Shown here: in pieces, positions 37,901-45,746 of the stretch | Layout of the letters: each line of letters begins with the position of its first letter | Numbering within the stretch: the stretch's first letter is position 1 | Assembly (NCBI RefSeq): GCF_002920615.1 | Contig: NZ_PQSU01000005.1 | Coordinates: 186,001 to 250,000 of the forward strand | Reading direction: 5' to 3' | Origin: Streptomyces sp. Ru62 | GTDB taxonomy: Bacteria > Actinomycetota > Actinomycetes > Streptomycetales > Streptomycetaceae | Length of the DNA: 64,000 nt | Translations under genes and position numbers: made by a program | The notes under the pieces: generated by a model | Told to the model about the DNA's origin: nothing | What the model saw: the letters and a program-made list of their open reading frames with translations, nothing else | Database searches by the model: none

Positions 37901-38173
37901 GACGAGCGGTGGCAGCAGGCCGCGCAGCTCCGGAAGCCCAAGGCAGGCGGGGTCACCGCCTCGGGCCTGCCGCGGCGGGTGCCCAAGGCCAATCTGGTCG
38001 AGGGATCCGCCGAAACCACCCCCCAGGGAGGCCCACAGGTCTCCCGCGCCCCGGAGGACGTCCGGGGCAGGCTGAGCAACCTGCGCCGGGGCGTCCAGCG
38101 CGGACGCAGCGCAGGCAGTGAAACGAACGGCCAGGGCTTCGGTCCTGACAGCACCTACAACCAGGAGCGTTAG
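34943..38173 (+). CDS. cvnA2: Conservon sensor-kinase-like protein with nitrate/nitrite-sensing domain (second copy)
   Basis: The ~1,076-residue paralogue of the first CvnA starts at GTG 34943 (MRRSKNGPEPS). Layout: Pro-rich start, membrane helix ~55-72, extracellular NIT-like domain, second helix (VVVIALLLAFILAGAVA, ~384-404), HAMP, LDHLATRMRRNGENLLVLAG helix, HATPase with LLAELLENATTF (~595) and HDKGIGLT. The tail (~690-1,076) differs fully from the first copy: it is rich in Gln, Tyr and Glu (YEEQQQTYEEQPQ...), but ends with the shared SGLPRRVPKANLV...VSRAPEDVRGRLSNLRRG block. That block probably contacts the partner proteins. Confidence 0.92.
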   Translation: MRRSKNGPEPSARGNFTPPPRAAAPTPVPAAEPAATPAPSGGRLSPRNWRVPTRLNAILLIPVAVGLVMGGFQVKSSIDTWQQARDAENTARLVRAALSYADALESERDVTAAPLLLNKKDADSKAVVDNARKATDQAADAFDEATKSMPATSGLQRRLKLFREAEPKLAQLRQIAYTSKATGVQTEEGYVEVSHPLMEFANELGLGTGNITSYGRTVYAISLTKAALSLERSIGTHLLVKPGPDAPNLATQRVSLSSYAYLERIAREEYLGGGTEADAQKLSDAEQKIKTDAAGMVQKAKARNPQYVAPPSDPTRMVTLVATMKDTSTATRDQLAAGGITADNWWAVNTLKYKAYRQIESDMADKAVNEASAIADDAKTSAFITGAVVVIALLLAFILAGAVARQMSRSMRQLRNAAFGIAEQRLPMLVDQLSRTDPGRVDTRVAPIPITTKDEIGEVARAFDQVHREAVRLASEQALLRGNINAIFTNLSRRNQSLIEGQLTLITDLENNEADPDQLENLFKLDHLATRMRRNGENLLVLAGEEPGRRWDQPVPLIDVLRAASSEVEQYERIELSGVPEAEIHGRAVTDLVHLLAELLENATTFSSPQTKVRVTATRLPDGRVMIEIHDKGIGLTAEDFADINHKLANPPTVDAAISQRMGLFVVGRLSDRHGIRVQLRPSGEQAGTTSLVMLPDAITHGGGGEAPLDREEFTVSQIIPEQQFQGENFGQQQPMRTAAELGFDDSQYPQVPDDIRDLDPVGRSLMREERRAALEAQNHGQQPAEPRQEATEAPAGYTDPFTGQHQAYQEQQQSYEAPYEEQQQTYEEQPQHASYEQRYEQPYDEQYYAQNGEVPQHDGFSANGGYPEPASAYAEPAQTAPYQDDWPQQDGYQNGYPAQYAPETESSQAADASERNRVGFDRPGTASPAAHALTDAGLPRRGAPASGSHGAGSANGTARVQQEAPAPAPGNAPGTGGQSDWRSANDERWQQAAQLRKPKAGGVTASGLPRRVPKANLVEGSAETTPQGGPQVSRAPEDVRGRLSNLRRGVQRGRSAGSETNGQGFGPDSTYNQER

Positions 38174-38174
38174 T

Positions 38175-38597
38175 GTGAGCCCGATGAGCCAGGCGGCACA
38201 GAACCTGAACTGGTTGATCACCAACTTCGTGGACAACACCCCGGGGGTGTCCCACACGGTGGTGGTCTCCGCCGACGGACTCCTTCTGGCGATGTCCGAA
38301 GGCTTCCCCCGCGACCGCGCCGACCAGCTCGCGGCCGTCGCCTCCGGTCTGACGTCTCTGACGGCAGGCGCCTCCCGGATCTTCGAGGGAGGCAGCGTGA
38401 ATCAGACGGTTGTGGAGATGGAGCGGGGATTCCTCTTCATCATGTCCATCTCCGACGGTTCCTCGCTCGCGGTCCTGGCCCACCCGGAGGCGGACATCGG
38501 CCTCATCGGGTACGAGATGGCCCTTCTGGTGGACCGCGCGGGCACGGTCCTCACCCCGGATCTCCGCGCGGAGCTCCAGGGAAGCCTTCTCAACTAA
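38175..38597 (+). CDS. cvnB2: Roadblock/LC7-domain protein (second conservon)
   Basis: The 140-aa paralogue of the first Roadblock protein differs at only a few positions (for example GGSVNQTVVEMERGFLFIM). GTG 38175 lies 7 nt after GGAG and 1 nt after the cvnA2 stop; in-frame ATG 38184 is the alternative. It is the presumed partner of the downstream GTPase. Confidence 0.93.
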   Translation: MSPMSQAAQNLNWLITNFVDNTPGVSHTVVVSADGLLLAMSEGFPRDRADQLAAVASGLTSLTAGASRIFEGGSVNQTVVEMERGFLFIMSISDGSSLAVLAHPEADIGLIGYEMALLVDRAGTVLTPDLRAELQGSLLN

Positions 38598-38691
38598 TAA
38601 TCGGACGGTGCGTATTCGCGTCCCGGGGCCGTAAGGTTTCGGGACGCGGTTCCCCAGGGATGGGTGCCCGGCGCAGTCGGAGGAGGAGAAA

Positions 38692-39261
38692 GTGGCAACA
38701 CCCCCAGGCGGTTCGTCTTCGGGCAACTGGTCGTACGGCCCTGCCCAGGGCCAGGGCGACGGTTCGGCGAACCCGTACAACTTCCCCTCCGCTCCCAGCC
38801 ACCGGCAGCCGTACGCCCCGCAGGGTCCGGGCCCGTCGCCGTACGACCAGCCTCCGGCGCCGCGCATCCAGCCGGTCCAGCCGCAGCGCCGCCCCGAGCC
38901 GGCACCGGCTTCGGCGTCCAACAACCCCTTGGTGCGTCCGTACGCCATGACCGGCGGCCGGACCCGCCCGCGCTACCAGCTCGCCATCGAGGCGCTGGTG
39001 CACACCACCGCCGCTCCGCACCAGATGCAGGGCCAGCTGCCCGAGCATCAGCGGATCTGCAACCTGTGCCGGGAGATCAAGTCGGTGGCCGAGATCTCGG
39101 CCCTGCTGACGATCCCCCTCGGCGTGGCCAGGATTCTCGTCGCCGACTTGGCGGAGGCGGGCCTGGTCGCCATCCATCAGCCCGGCGGCGACGAGAACGC
39201 CGGCGGCCAGCCAGACGTGACACTGCTCGAAAGGGTGCTCAGTGGACTTCGCAAGCTCTAG
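38692..39261 (+). CDS. cvnC2: DUF742 protein with long disordered N-terminus (second conservon)
   Basis: The 189-aa protein has a ~75-residue Gly/Pro/Tyr-rich disordered N-terminus absent from the first copy, followed by the same DUF742 domain (NPLVRPYAMTGGRTRPRYQL to LLERVLSGLRKL). GTG 38692 follows GGAGGAGAAA. It overlaps the GTPase gene by 20 nt, exactly as in the first conservon. Confidence 0.93.
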   Translation: MATPPGGSSSGNWSYGPAQGQGDGSANPYNFPSAPSHRQPYAPQGPGPSPYDQPPAPRIQPVQPQRRPEPAPASASNNPLVRPYAMTGGRTRPRYQLAIEALVHTTAAPHQMQGQLPEHQRICNLCREIKSVAEISALLTIPLGVARILVADLAEAGLVAIHQPGGDENAGGQPDVTLLERVLSGLRKL

Positions 39262-39823
39262 CGGCGGTCCTTCCCGCTCCACCACCTCCGCGAAGATCGT
39301 GGTGGCGGGCGGCTTCGGCGTGGGCAAGACCACGTTCGTCGGCGCCGTCTCGGAGATCAACCCGCTGCGCACAGAGGCCGTCATGACGTCCGCTTCGGCC
39401 GGCATCGACGACCTCACCCACACCGGAGACAAGACCACCACCACGGTGGCCATGGACTTCGGCCGCATCACCCTGGACCAGGACCTGATCCTGTACCTGT
39501 TCGGCACCCCCGGCCAGGACCGCTTCTGGTTCATGTGGGACGACCTGGTCCGCGGCGCCATCGGCGCGATCGTCCTGGTGGACACCCGCCGTCTCGCCGA
39601 CTGCTTCCCGGCGGTCGACTACTTCGAGAACTCGGGCCTGCCCTTCGTCATCGCCCTCAACGGCTTCGACGGCCAGCAGCCCTACACCCCCGACGAGGTC
39701 CGCGAGGCCCTGCAGATCGGACCGGACACCCCGATCATCACGACGGACGCCCGCCACCGCGCGGACGCCAAGAGCGCGCTGATCACCCTGGTGGAACACG
39801 CCCTGATGGCACGCCTGCGCTAG
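39242..39823 (+). CDS. cvnD2: Small Ras/MglA-like GTPase (second conservon)
   Basis: The 193-aa GTPase has the same motifs as the first copy (GGFGVGKTT, FGTPGQDRFW, NGFD). The proteins differ only near the N-terminus, by Val/Ile in GAIVLV, and in the last residue. GTG 39242. Two terminators follow. Confidence 0.95.
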   Translation: MDFASSSGGPSRSTTSAKIVVAGGFGVGKTTFVGAVSEINPLRTEAVMTSASAGIDDLTHTGDKTTTTVAMDFGRITLDQDLILYLFGTPGQDRFWFMWDDLVRGAIGAIVLVDTRRLADCFPAVDYFENSGLPFVIALNGFDGQQPYTPDEVREALQIGPDTPIITTDARHRADAKSALITLVEHALMARLR

Positions 39824-39835
39824 CGCTCCTTCACG

Positions 39836-39868
39836 AGGGGCCCTTTCCGTCCGGAGAGGGCCCCTTTG
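39836..39868 (+). terminator. Terminator 1 of second conservon
   Basis: aggggccctttc and gagagggcccct pair, followed by ttgtc; 13 nt after the cvnD2 stop. Confidence 0.8.
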
Positions 39869-39923
39869 TCGTACCCCGTGGGCCGTACGGCGGCCCCTGG
39901 CGCGCGACCGGGAGCCGGACACA

Positions 39924-39962
39924 CCGCAGCCCCGCCTCCCACAAGGGGCGGCGGGGCTGCGG
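39924..39962. terminator. Bidirectional terminator between cvnD2 and accE
   Basis: ccgcagccccgcc and ggcggggctgcgg form a 13-bp stem. It lies 16 nt after the accE stop on the minus strand. Confidence 0.75.
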
Positions 39963-39977
39963 TCGCGTTCGAAAGGC

Positions 39978-40169
39978 TCAGTGCCAGCTGTGCGGTGCCC
40001 GGAAGCCCGGCTCTCGCTCCAGGCGGCGCCAGCCTGCCCTGGGACGGATCCGGTGGGTCGCCGAAGGCTCGGGGCGGGCGGCGGCGCGGGCCAGGAGGAT
40101 CGCTGTGATGGCGGCGACCTCCTCGGGCTCGGCGTGGCCCTTCTCGACGCGGATGTCAGCAGTGCTCAT
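39978..40169 (-). CDS. accE: Acyl-CoA carboxylase epsilon subunit
   Basis: The 63-aa protein (VEKGHAEPEEVAAITAILLARAAAR ... GWRRLEREPGFRAPHSWH) matches the small epsilon subunit that actinobacterial acyl-CoA carboxylases need for full activity. ATG 40169 is 35 nt after the carboxyltransferase stop, same strand; one operon. Confidence 0.92.
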   Translation of the reverse strand: MSTADIRVEKGHAEPEEVAAITAILLARAAARPEPSATHRIRPRAGWRRLEREPGFRAPHSWH

Positions 40170-40204
40170 GGGTGTCAGTCTCCCTGAGAGAGGTGTCCGC
40201 CGGG

Positions 40205-41800
40205 TTACTGCGGAGGGTTGCCGTGCTTGCGGGAGGGCAGGTCGGCGTGCTTGGTGTGCAGCATCGCCAGGGACTTGATCAGCACCTCGCGGGTCTCGGC
40301 GGGGTCGATGACGTCGTCGACCAGGCCCCGCTCGGCCGCGTAGTAGGGGTGCATCAGCTCGGACTTGTACTCCTTGACCATCCGCGCGCGCATGGCTTCC
40401 GGGTCCTGGGCCTCGGCGATCTGCCGGCGGAAGATGACGTTGGCCGCGCCCTCCGCGCCCATCACGGCGATCTCGTTCGTCGGCCACGCGTAGGTGAGGT
40501 CGGCGCCGATCGACTGGGAGTCCATGACGATGTAGGCACCTCCGTACGCCTTGCGCAGGATGAGCGAGATCCTCGGCACGGTCGCGTTGCAGTAGGCGTA
40601 CAGCAGCTTCGCGCCGTGGCGGATGATTCCGCCGTGCTCCTGGTCGACGCCGGGGAGGAACCCGGGGACGTCCAGGAAGGTGACGATCGGGATATTGAAA
40701 GCGTCACACATCTGGACAAAGCGCGCAGCTTTTTCACTCGCCTCGATGTCCAGCACACCCGCCAGTACCTGCGGCTGGTTCGCGATGATGCCGACCACCT
40801 GACCGTCCAGACGGGCGAGGGCGCAGATGATGTTGCGCGCCCAGCGCTCGTGGACCTCCAGGTACTCGCCGTCGTCGACGATCTCCTCGATGACCTTGGC
40901 CATGTCGTAGGGCCGGTTGCCGTCGGCCGGGACCAGGTCCAGCAGCACGTCGCCGCGGCGGTCCGCCGGGTCGGTGGAATCGACCCGCGGCGGGTTCTCA
41001 CGGTTGTTCTGCGGGAGGAGCGACAGGAGGTAGCGCACCTCGGCGATGCACGTCTCCTCGTCGTCGTACGCGAAGTGGCAGACGCCGCTCGTCTCGGCGT
41101 GGACGTCCGCGCCGCCCAGGCCGTTCTGGGTGATCTCCTCACCGGTGACGGCCTTGACCACGTCCGGGCCCGTGATGAACATCTGGGAGGTGTCGCGGAC
41201 CATGAAGACGAAGTCCGTCAGCGCCGGGGAGTAGGCCGCGCCGCCCGCGCACGGGCCGAGCATCACGGAGATCTGCGGGATGACACCGCTGGCCTTGGTG
41301 TTGCGCTGGAAGATGCCGCCGTAGCCGGCGAGGGCGGAGACGCCCTCCTGGATGCGGGCACCGGCACCGTCGTTGAGCGACACCAGCGGGGCACCGGCCG
41401 CGATGGCCATGTCCATGATCTTGTGGATCTTGGTGGCGTGAGCCTCGCCGAGGGCGCCGCCGAAGATCCGGAAGTCGTGGGCGTAGACGAAGACCGTACG
41501 GCCCTCCACCGTGCCCCAGCCGGTGATGACACCGTCGGTGTACGGCTTCTTGGCCTCCAGGCCGAAGCCGGTCGCCCGGTGCCGACGCAGCTGCTCGACT
41601 TCCTGGAAGGACCCGGGGTCGAGGAGCAGCTCGATCCGCTCCCGCGCCGTCAGCTTGCCCTTGGCGTGCTGCGCCTCGGTCGCCTTCTCGCTCGGCCCCG
41701 CCAGGGCCCGCGCACGGATCTCGTGCAGTTCGGCGACCCGTCCGCGCGCGTCCGTCGGCTCACCGGTCGGCTCACCCGTCGTCTCTTCCAAAACGGTCAT
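40205..41800 (-). CDS. accB: Acetyl/propionyl-CoA carboxylase carboxyltransferase (beta) subunit
   Basis: The 531-residue protein has the two crotonase-like halves of biotin-dependent carboxyltransferases, with oxyanion-hole glycines in GPCAGGAAYSPALTDF and in LRKAYGGAYIVMDSQSIGAD. It transfers CO2 from biotin to acetyl- or propionyl-CoA, supplying malonyl- and methylmalonyl-CoA. The biotin-carrying alpha subunit is elsewhere. Paired with accE, as in S. coelicolor. Confidence 0.95.
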   Translation of the reverse strand: MTVLEETTGEPTGEPTDARGRVAELHEIRARALAGPSEKATEAQHAKGKLTARERIELLLDPGSFQEVEQLRRHRATGFGLEAKKPYTDGVITGWGTVEGRTVFVYAHDFRIFGGALGEAHATKIHKIMDMAIAAGAPLVSLNDGAGARIQEGVSALAGYGGIFQRNTKASGVIPQISVMLGPCAGGAAYSPALTDFVFMVRDTSQMFITGPDVVKAVTGEEITQNGLGGADVHAETSGVCHFAYDDEETCIAEVRYLLSLLPQNNRENPPRVDSTDPADRRGDVLLDLVPADGNRPYDMAKVIEEIVDDGEYLEVHERWARNIICALARLDGQVVGIIANQPQVLAGVLDIEASEKAARFVQMCDAFNIPIVTFLDVPGFLPGVDQEHGGIIRHGAKLLYAYCNATVPRISLILRKAYGGAYIVMDSQSIGADLTYAWPTNEIAVMGAEGAANVIFRRQIAEAQDPEAMRARMVKEYKSELMHPYYAAERGLVDDVIDPAETREVLIKSLAMLHTKHADLPSRKHGNPPQ

Positions 41801-41954
41801 GTAGCGACCTTACGAAGGACCCGAAGAAAAGCGAGCCGTCGACTCCGTACAGTCTCCGGCCCGTTTTCCTGGTGCCAGTGAACAGAACCATGGCGGCATG
41901 CAGGCATTCCGACTGCTCAGGAGGGCATCTCGTTGTAGGGAGACCACAAAGCCG

Positions 41955-44270
41955 TCAGCCGAGAGTCAGCTCACATTCGTGGGTGGCACATGCCATCCCC
42001 GGAGTGACACGGAGCCTCAGACGGCGGTCGGCCGAAAGGACCTCGACGCTGTCGTCGACCCGGGTCACCGCGCGCACCGGACGGTCCCAGACCAGCTCCA
42101 GCGGGGCTCCGGTGCGGGGCGGCTCGCTCACGCAGAGGGTGGCCGCACGGCCCCGCCGTACGACGAGCACGCTCGCGCCGGCCGAGACGGTCAGGTCCCC
42201 CACCGTACCGGCCCGCCAGAAGTTCCACGCCATCAGGCCCAGCCGGGGGACGGCGACGGCCTGCTGACCGGCGTCGTTGGCGAGGACGGACAGCCAGTGC
42301 CGGTCGGCGGCCCGCGCGGCGGTCTCGGCGCGGGAGGCGCCGGGCAGCAGGACATAGACGTAGCGGGCGGCCTCGGGGTCGGTGCCGTGGTCGAGCCAGA
42401 GGGTCTGCCATCGCCGGGTGCGCCGTTCGTCCGTGCTGGTGGTGTTGATGTCGGACCAGGCGCCGGTGCGGTCCTCGCGGAGGGTGCACAGCCGGCCGCC
42501 GTACGGCAGGATCCAGCCGCCGTGCTCCTCCAGGTGCGCCCAGTTCCGTCCGCGTACGAAGCTCTGGGTGCCGTTCTCGCCCAGGTTGCGGCTGTCCACG
42601 ACCGTCTCCACCGGGACGCCGTCGGCGCAGGAGATCCCGGCGCCGAGGCAGACCACGGCGTCGTCGAGGAAGAACCAGGACTTGTGGGCCTGGAGGGTGG
42701 AGCCGAGGCCCCTGAGGTGCTGGCCGACCGCCGCGTACGTGCCGTCGGTGGTCCCGCCGACCCAGCGGACGTCCGGCTTGGGGGCGCCCCACTCGCCGCC
42801 GGCCCGGTCGGGGAGCCGCTTCGTGGACACGGTGGTGCCGGGCAACCGGTACCAGTCGACGGTGGGCCAGTACCAGTCGGTGTACTGGTCGCCGCGGCCC
42901 CGGGGCCACCAGGAGAGCATGCCGGAACCGGTGTGCCAGCCGCGCGGGTTCTCGCCGTTGCCGCACTCGTAGTGGGCGATGCGGTCGCTGGCCATGGCGA
43001 GGGCAGCGGTGAAGCGTGGGGTGCGGTGGACGGCGCGGTCCATGGCCGGGAAGAGGCGGTGACCGAGAGGTTCCGGGGCGGCGGGTGCGGGCGAGGCGGC
43101 GATGGCGTGCAGCCGCGCGAGGTCGGCGACACCGAACTGACGTGATGTCAGCATAGGCACCACGGCGTCCCGTTCGATCCACCCCTTGATCCGGCTGTGC
43201 CACCGCTCCCGTTCGGCCGGGCCGGCGCCGTCCGCGAGGAGGGCGACGGCGGCGATCAGGGCCTGCCCGTGGTAGTGGTCGCTGCGCAGCACGTGCTGGT
43301 CGTCGCTGCGCAGGTAACCGCGGCTGATGGCACGGCCGTTGACGCAGTCCATCACCAGTCCGTCGTGGATCAGGGGGGCGTAGGCGTGCTCGACGCTGTC
43401 CAGGATGTTCTGCCGGGCGGGGTCGGTGACCTCCCACTCGGACCCGGCGAGCAGCGCGAACAGCCGGCCGAGGCCATCAAGCAGGACCTGGCCGTACGTA
43501 CCGGAGTAGGCGACCCAGGTGTGCTGGACGAAGGAGCCGTCGGCGTAGAGGCCGTCGCCCCGCGTCACGTACGGGAAGACGGGCGAGAGGGCGTCACGGG
43601 CCAGGGAGATCTTCTGCGGACTGCGGCCCAGGATGCCGCGCAGGGCGACCGAGCGGCACAGGTCGACGCGGTTGGCGCCGGTGGAGGTGCCCGAGTAGTC
43701 GGTGAGCACGGTGTCCGGGACGAAGTGGTCGACGGCCGCGCAGGCCGCCGCCACCCGGGCGGGGCCGGCCTGCTCGTACAGGGCGGCCGTGATGTCCGTC
43801 AGCAGCCGGGGGCTGCCGATCTGCCACTCCCACCAGTTGCCGTAGCGGGTGGTGGCGGGGTTGTAGACGGTGGCGGAGAGGTGGTCGAGCCCGCGCAGCA
43901 CGTCGGTGAGGAGGCCGGGGTCGCCGGTGGAACCGGTGCCGGCCTGGACGTACGCCTGGGTCATGGTCCACAGCCGGCCGTAGCTGAAGGTGATGCCGGA
44001 GGGCGGGTCGAAGGGATGCCCGGGCCAGAGGGAGGCGGGTCCGGGCTCCATACCCTCCCGGAACTCCCGCGCCTGCTGCCCGAGGAGGGCGAGCCGGGAG
44101 GCGTACGGCTCGGCGGCCGGGTCGTATCCCGCGCCCAGGGCGATGCCGAGCCAGCGGCGGCGCAGCACGTCGTACGGGTCGTCGGCCGCCCGGGCGCCGG
44201 GCGCCGGAGCGGCGGCGAGGGCGGCGGCCAGCAGCAGCGCGCGTCGGGTCATGCGCATGGGCCCGGTCAC
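41955..44270 (-). CDS. Secreted polysaccharide lyase family 8 (hyaluronate/xanthan/chondroitin lyase type)
   Basis: The ~771-aa protein has a signal peptide with an Arg pair (MTRRALLLAAALAAAPAPGARA), possibly Tat. The N-terminal α/α toroid carries the PL8 sites NWWEWQIGSPRLL (Asn), DGSFVQHTWVAYSGTYG (His, Tyr) and NGRAISR (Arg); the C-terminal half is the β-sandwich. The enzyme cuts acidic polysaccharides by β-elimination; the exact polymer is not predictable. GTG 44270 has a strong GGAGGG site; the Met codons at 44258 and 44252 lack one. It lies 22 nt after the M15-like gene, probably one transcript. Confidence 0.9.
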   Translation of the reverse strand: MTGPMRMTRRALLLAAALAAAPAPGARAADDPYDVLRRRWLGIALGAGYDPAAEPYASRLALLGQQAREFREGMEPGPASLWPGHPFDPPSGITFSYGRLWTMTQAYVQAGTGSTGDPGLLTDVLRGLDHLSATVYNPATTRYGNWWEWQIGSPRLLTDITAALYEQAGPARVAAACAAVDHFVPDTVLTDYSGTSTGANRVDLCRSVALRGILGRSPQKISLARDALSPVFPYVTRGDGLYADGSFVQHTWVAYSGTYGQVLLDGLGRLFALLAGSEWEVTDPARQNILDSVEHAYAPLIHDGLVMDCVNGRAISRGYLRSDDQHVLRSDHYHGQALIAAVALLADGAGPAERERWHSRIKGWIERDAVVPMLTSRQFGVADLARLHAIAASPAPAAPEPLGHRLFPAMDRAVHRTPRFTAALAMASDRIAHYECGNGENPRGWHTGSGMLSWWPRGRGDQYTDWYWPTVDWYRLPGTTVSTKRLPDRAGGEWGAPKPDVRWVGGTTDGTYAAVGQHLRGLGSTLQAHKSWFFLDDAVVCLGAGISCADGVPVETVVDSRNLGENGTQSFVRGRNWAHLEEHGGWILPYGGRLCTLREDRTGAWSDINTTSTDERRTRRWQTLWLDHGTDPEAARYVYVLLPGASRAETAARAADRHWLSVLANDAGQQAVAVPRLGLMAWNFWRAGTVGDLTVSAGASVLVVRRGRAATLCVSEPPRTGAPLELVWDRPVRAVTRVDDSVEVLSADRRLRLRVTPGMACATHECELTLG

Positions 44271-44292
44271 CGCCCCCTCCTCGGCTCCCGGC

Positions 44293-44799
44293 TCAGCAGC
44301 CGCCGCAGTTGTAGTAGAGGACGTCCCAGTGGTTGCCCTCGTCGGCGTAGATGTTGCCGGAGCCGGACTGGTACTGCGGGGCGCCGTCGCCACGCAGGCC
44401 GATGTAGCCGAAGTTGTTCTTGATGTACGACGTCACGCACGTGTTCTTGCCGTAGTCGAGCTTGTAGCCGTTCCAGTGGGAGTAGGTGCCGGAGGCGTGG
44501 CCGGTCTCGGTGCCGCCGGTGATGTTGAGGGCGCAGCCGCTGGCCCGCTTGAGGGTCTGGGCGCCCTGGGCGGTGGCGAGGTTGAGCTGCTCGAAGGACG
44601 TACAGGTGGAGTTGTAGCGGTCGGAGCAGTTACCTGAGGACGACCATGTGATGCCGACGTCGCGGAACATCTGGGTGGCGGTCGCGTGGCTGATCTTGGT
44701 GACGGCGAAGGCGTCGGTGGCGGTGCCGAGGACGGCCACGCCGGGGGCGACGACGAGGGCGAGCGCGGTGAGCAGCGAGCGGGTCTTGAGCGGCTTCAT
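44293..44799 (-). CDS. Secreted protein with peptidase M15-like (D,D-peptidase) zinc-site pattern
   Basis: The 168-residue product has a signal peptide (SLLTALALVVAPGVAVLGTATDAFA, cleavage before VTKIS). The mature part has six Cys, implying disulphides, and the pattern SHWNGYKLDYG (S-H-x-x-G-x-x-x-D) followed by EGNHWDVLYY. This matches the spacing of M15 peptidases (VanY-type), where His, Asp and His hold zinc. It may cut peptidoglycan stems, or be an inactive relative. ATG 44799 follows AGGAAAGG. Co-directional with the PL8 lyase. Confidence 0.65.
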   Translation of the reverse strand: MKPLKTRSLLTALALVVAPGVAVLGTATDAFAVTKISHATATQMFRDVGITWSSSGNCSDRYNSTCTSFEQLNLATAQGAQTLKRASGCALNITGGTETGHASGTYSHWNGYKLDYGKNTCVTSYIKNNFGYIGLRGDGAPQYQSGSGNIYADEGNHWDVLYYNCGGC

Positions 44800-44943
44800 G
44801 GGGACCTTTCCTGCGGTGGGCCGTGCGTCCTGTGGGTCGGCTGTGCAGGTGGTGCAGCCAGATGGTGCCCGAGCGATCGACCGGTGCGCCAGAGGGCGGA
44901 CCCGGTTACTCGACGCGCGCACGCAAACACGCTGCGGATGATG

Positions 44944-45000
44944 TTGAAAACCGAACCGAATGGGGCTACTGTCTGTCTCGCAGGTTGGTTTAACGTTCAA
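44944..45000 (+). promoter_or_regulatory. yceI promoter and MarR-like palindrome
   Basis: TTGAAA (44944-44949), 17 nt, TACTGT (44967-44972) is a good vegetative promoter. TTTAACGTTCAA at 44989-45000, a near-palindrome of MarR operator type, lies just after the expected transcription start, ideal for repression. Confidence 0.55.
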
Positions 45001-45022
45001 CAAGAACCACAAGGAGCTCGCC

Positions 45023-45628
45023 ATGGGAATCTTCAGCCGCAAGGACACCACCCCCGCCCCCGCCGCGCAGGCCACCGCCGGCCCCGACCTGACCGCGCTG
45101 ACCGGCGACTACACGATCGACCCGTCCCACAGCACGATCGGTTTCGTCGCCCGGCACGCCATGGTCACCAACGTCAAGGGCGGCTTCCAGGACTTCACCG
45201 GCACGCTCCACCTCGACGGCGCCGACCCCACGAAGTCCACGGCCACGCTCGACGTCCAGATGGCCAGCATCGAGACCGGCAACACCGACCGCGACGGCCA
45301 CCTGAAGTCGTCCGACTTCTTCAAGATCGACGAGCACCCGGTCATGACGTTCCGCTCCACCAAGGCCGAGTCGCTGGGCGGCGACGACTACCGCATCACC
45401 GGCGACCTCTCCCTGCTCGGCGTCACCAAGCCGCTCACCATCGACCTGGAGTTCAACGGCGCCGCGAAGGACCCGTTCGGCAACGAGCGCGTCGGCTTCG
45501 AGGGCAAGGCCGAGATCCTGCGCTCGCAGTGGGGCCTGACCTGGAACGCGGCGCTGGAGACGGGCGGCGTCCTGGTCTCCGACAAGATCAAGCTGGTCTT
45601 CGACATCTCGGCGATCAAGAACGCGTGA
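45023..45628 (+). CDS. YceI-family lipid-binding protein
   Basis: The 201-aa protein has the YceI lipocalin-like barrel: YTIDPSHSTIGFVARHAMVTNVKG, SIETGNTDRDGHLKSSDFFKIDEHP, LSLLGVTKPLTIDLEF. It starts with a short low-complexity lead (MGIFSRKDTTPAPAAQ) and no signal peptide, so it is probably cytoplasmic. Family members bind isoprenoids or respond to stress. ATG 45023 with AAGGAG. Confidence 0.93.
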   Translation: MGIFSRKDTTPAPAAQATAGPDLTALTGDYTIDPSHSTIGFVARHAMVTNVKGGFQDFTGTLHLDGADPTKSTATLDVQMASIETGNTDRDGHLKSSDFFKIDEHPVMTFRSTKAESLGGDDYRITGDLSLLGVTKPLTIDLEFNGAAKDPFGNERVGFEGKAEILRSQWGLTWNAALETGGVLVSDKIKLVFDISAIKNA

Positions 45629-45684
45629 GCCTCCGGCAGCCGACGGGGGGTGGGCACGGGGCCCGTCGGCAACAGGTGCCCGTC

Positions 45685-45725
45685 GGTCCGGTCGCTCGGT
45701 GAGTCCGTCACCGAACTACCGGACC
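45685..45725. terminator. Bidirectional terminator between yceI and the ATPase gene
   Basis: ggtccggt/accggacc encloses a second stem, cggtga/tcaccg, between the convergent genes. Confidence 0.65.
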
Positions 45726-45746
45726 GGCGGTCACGTCACCGCACGC

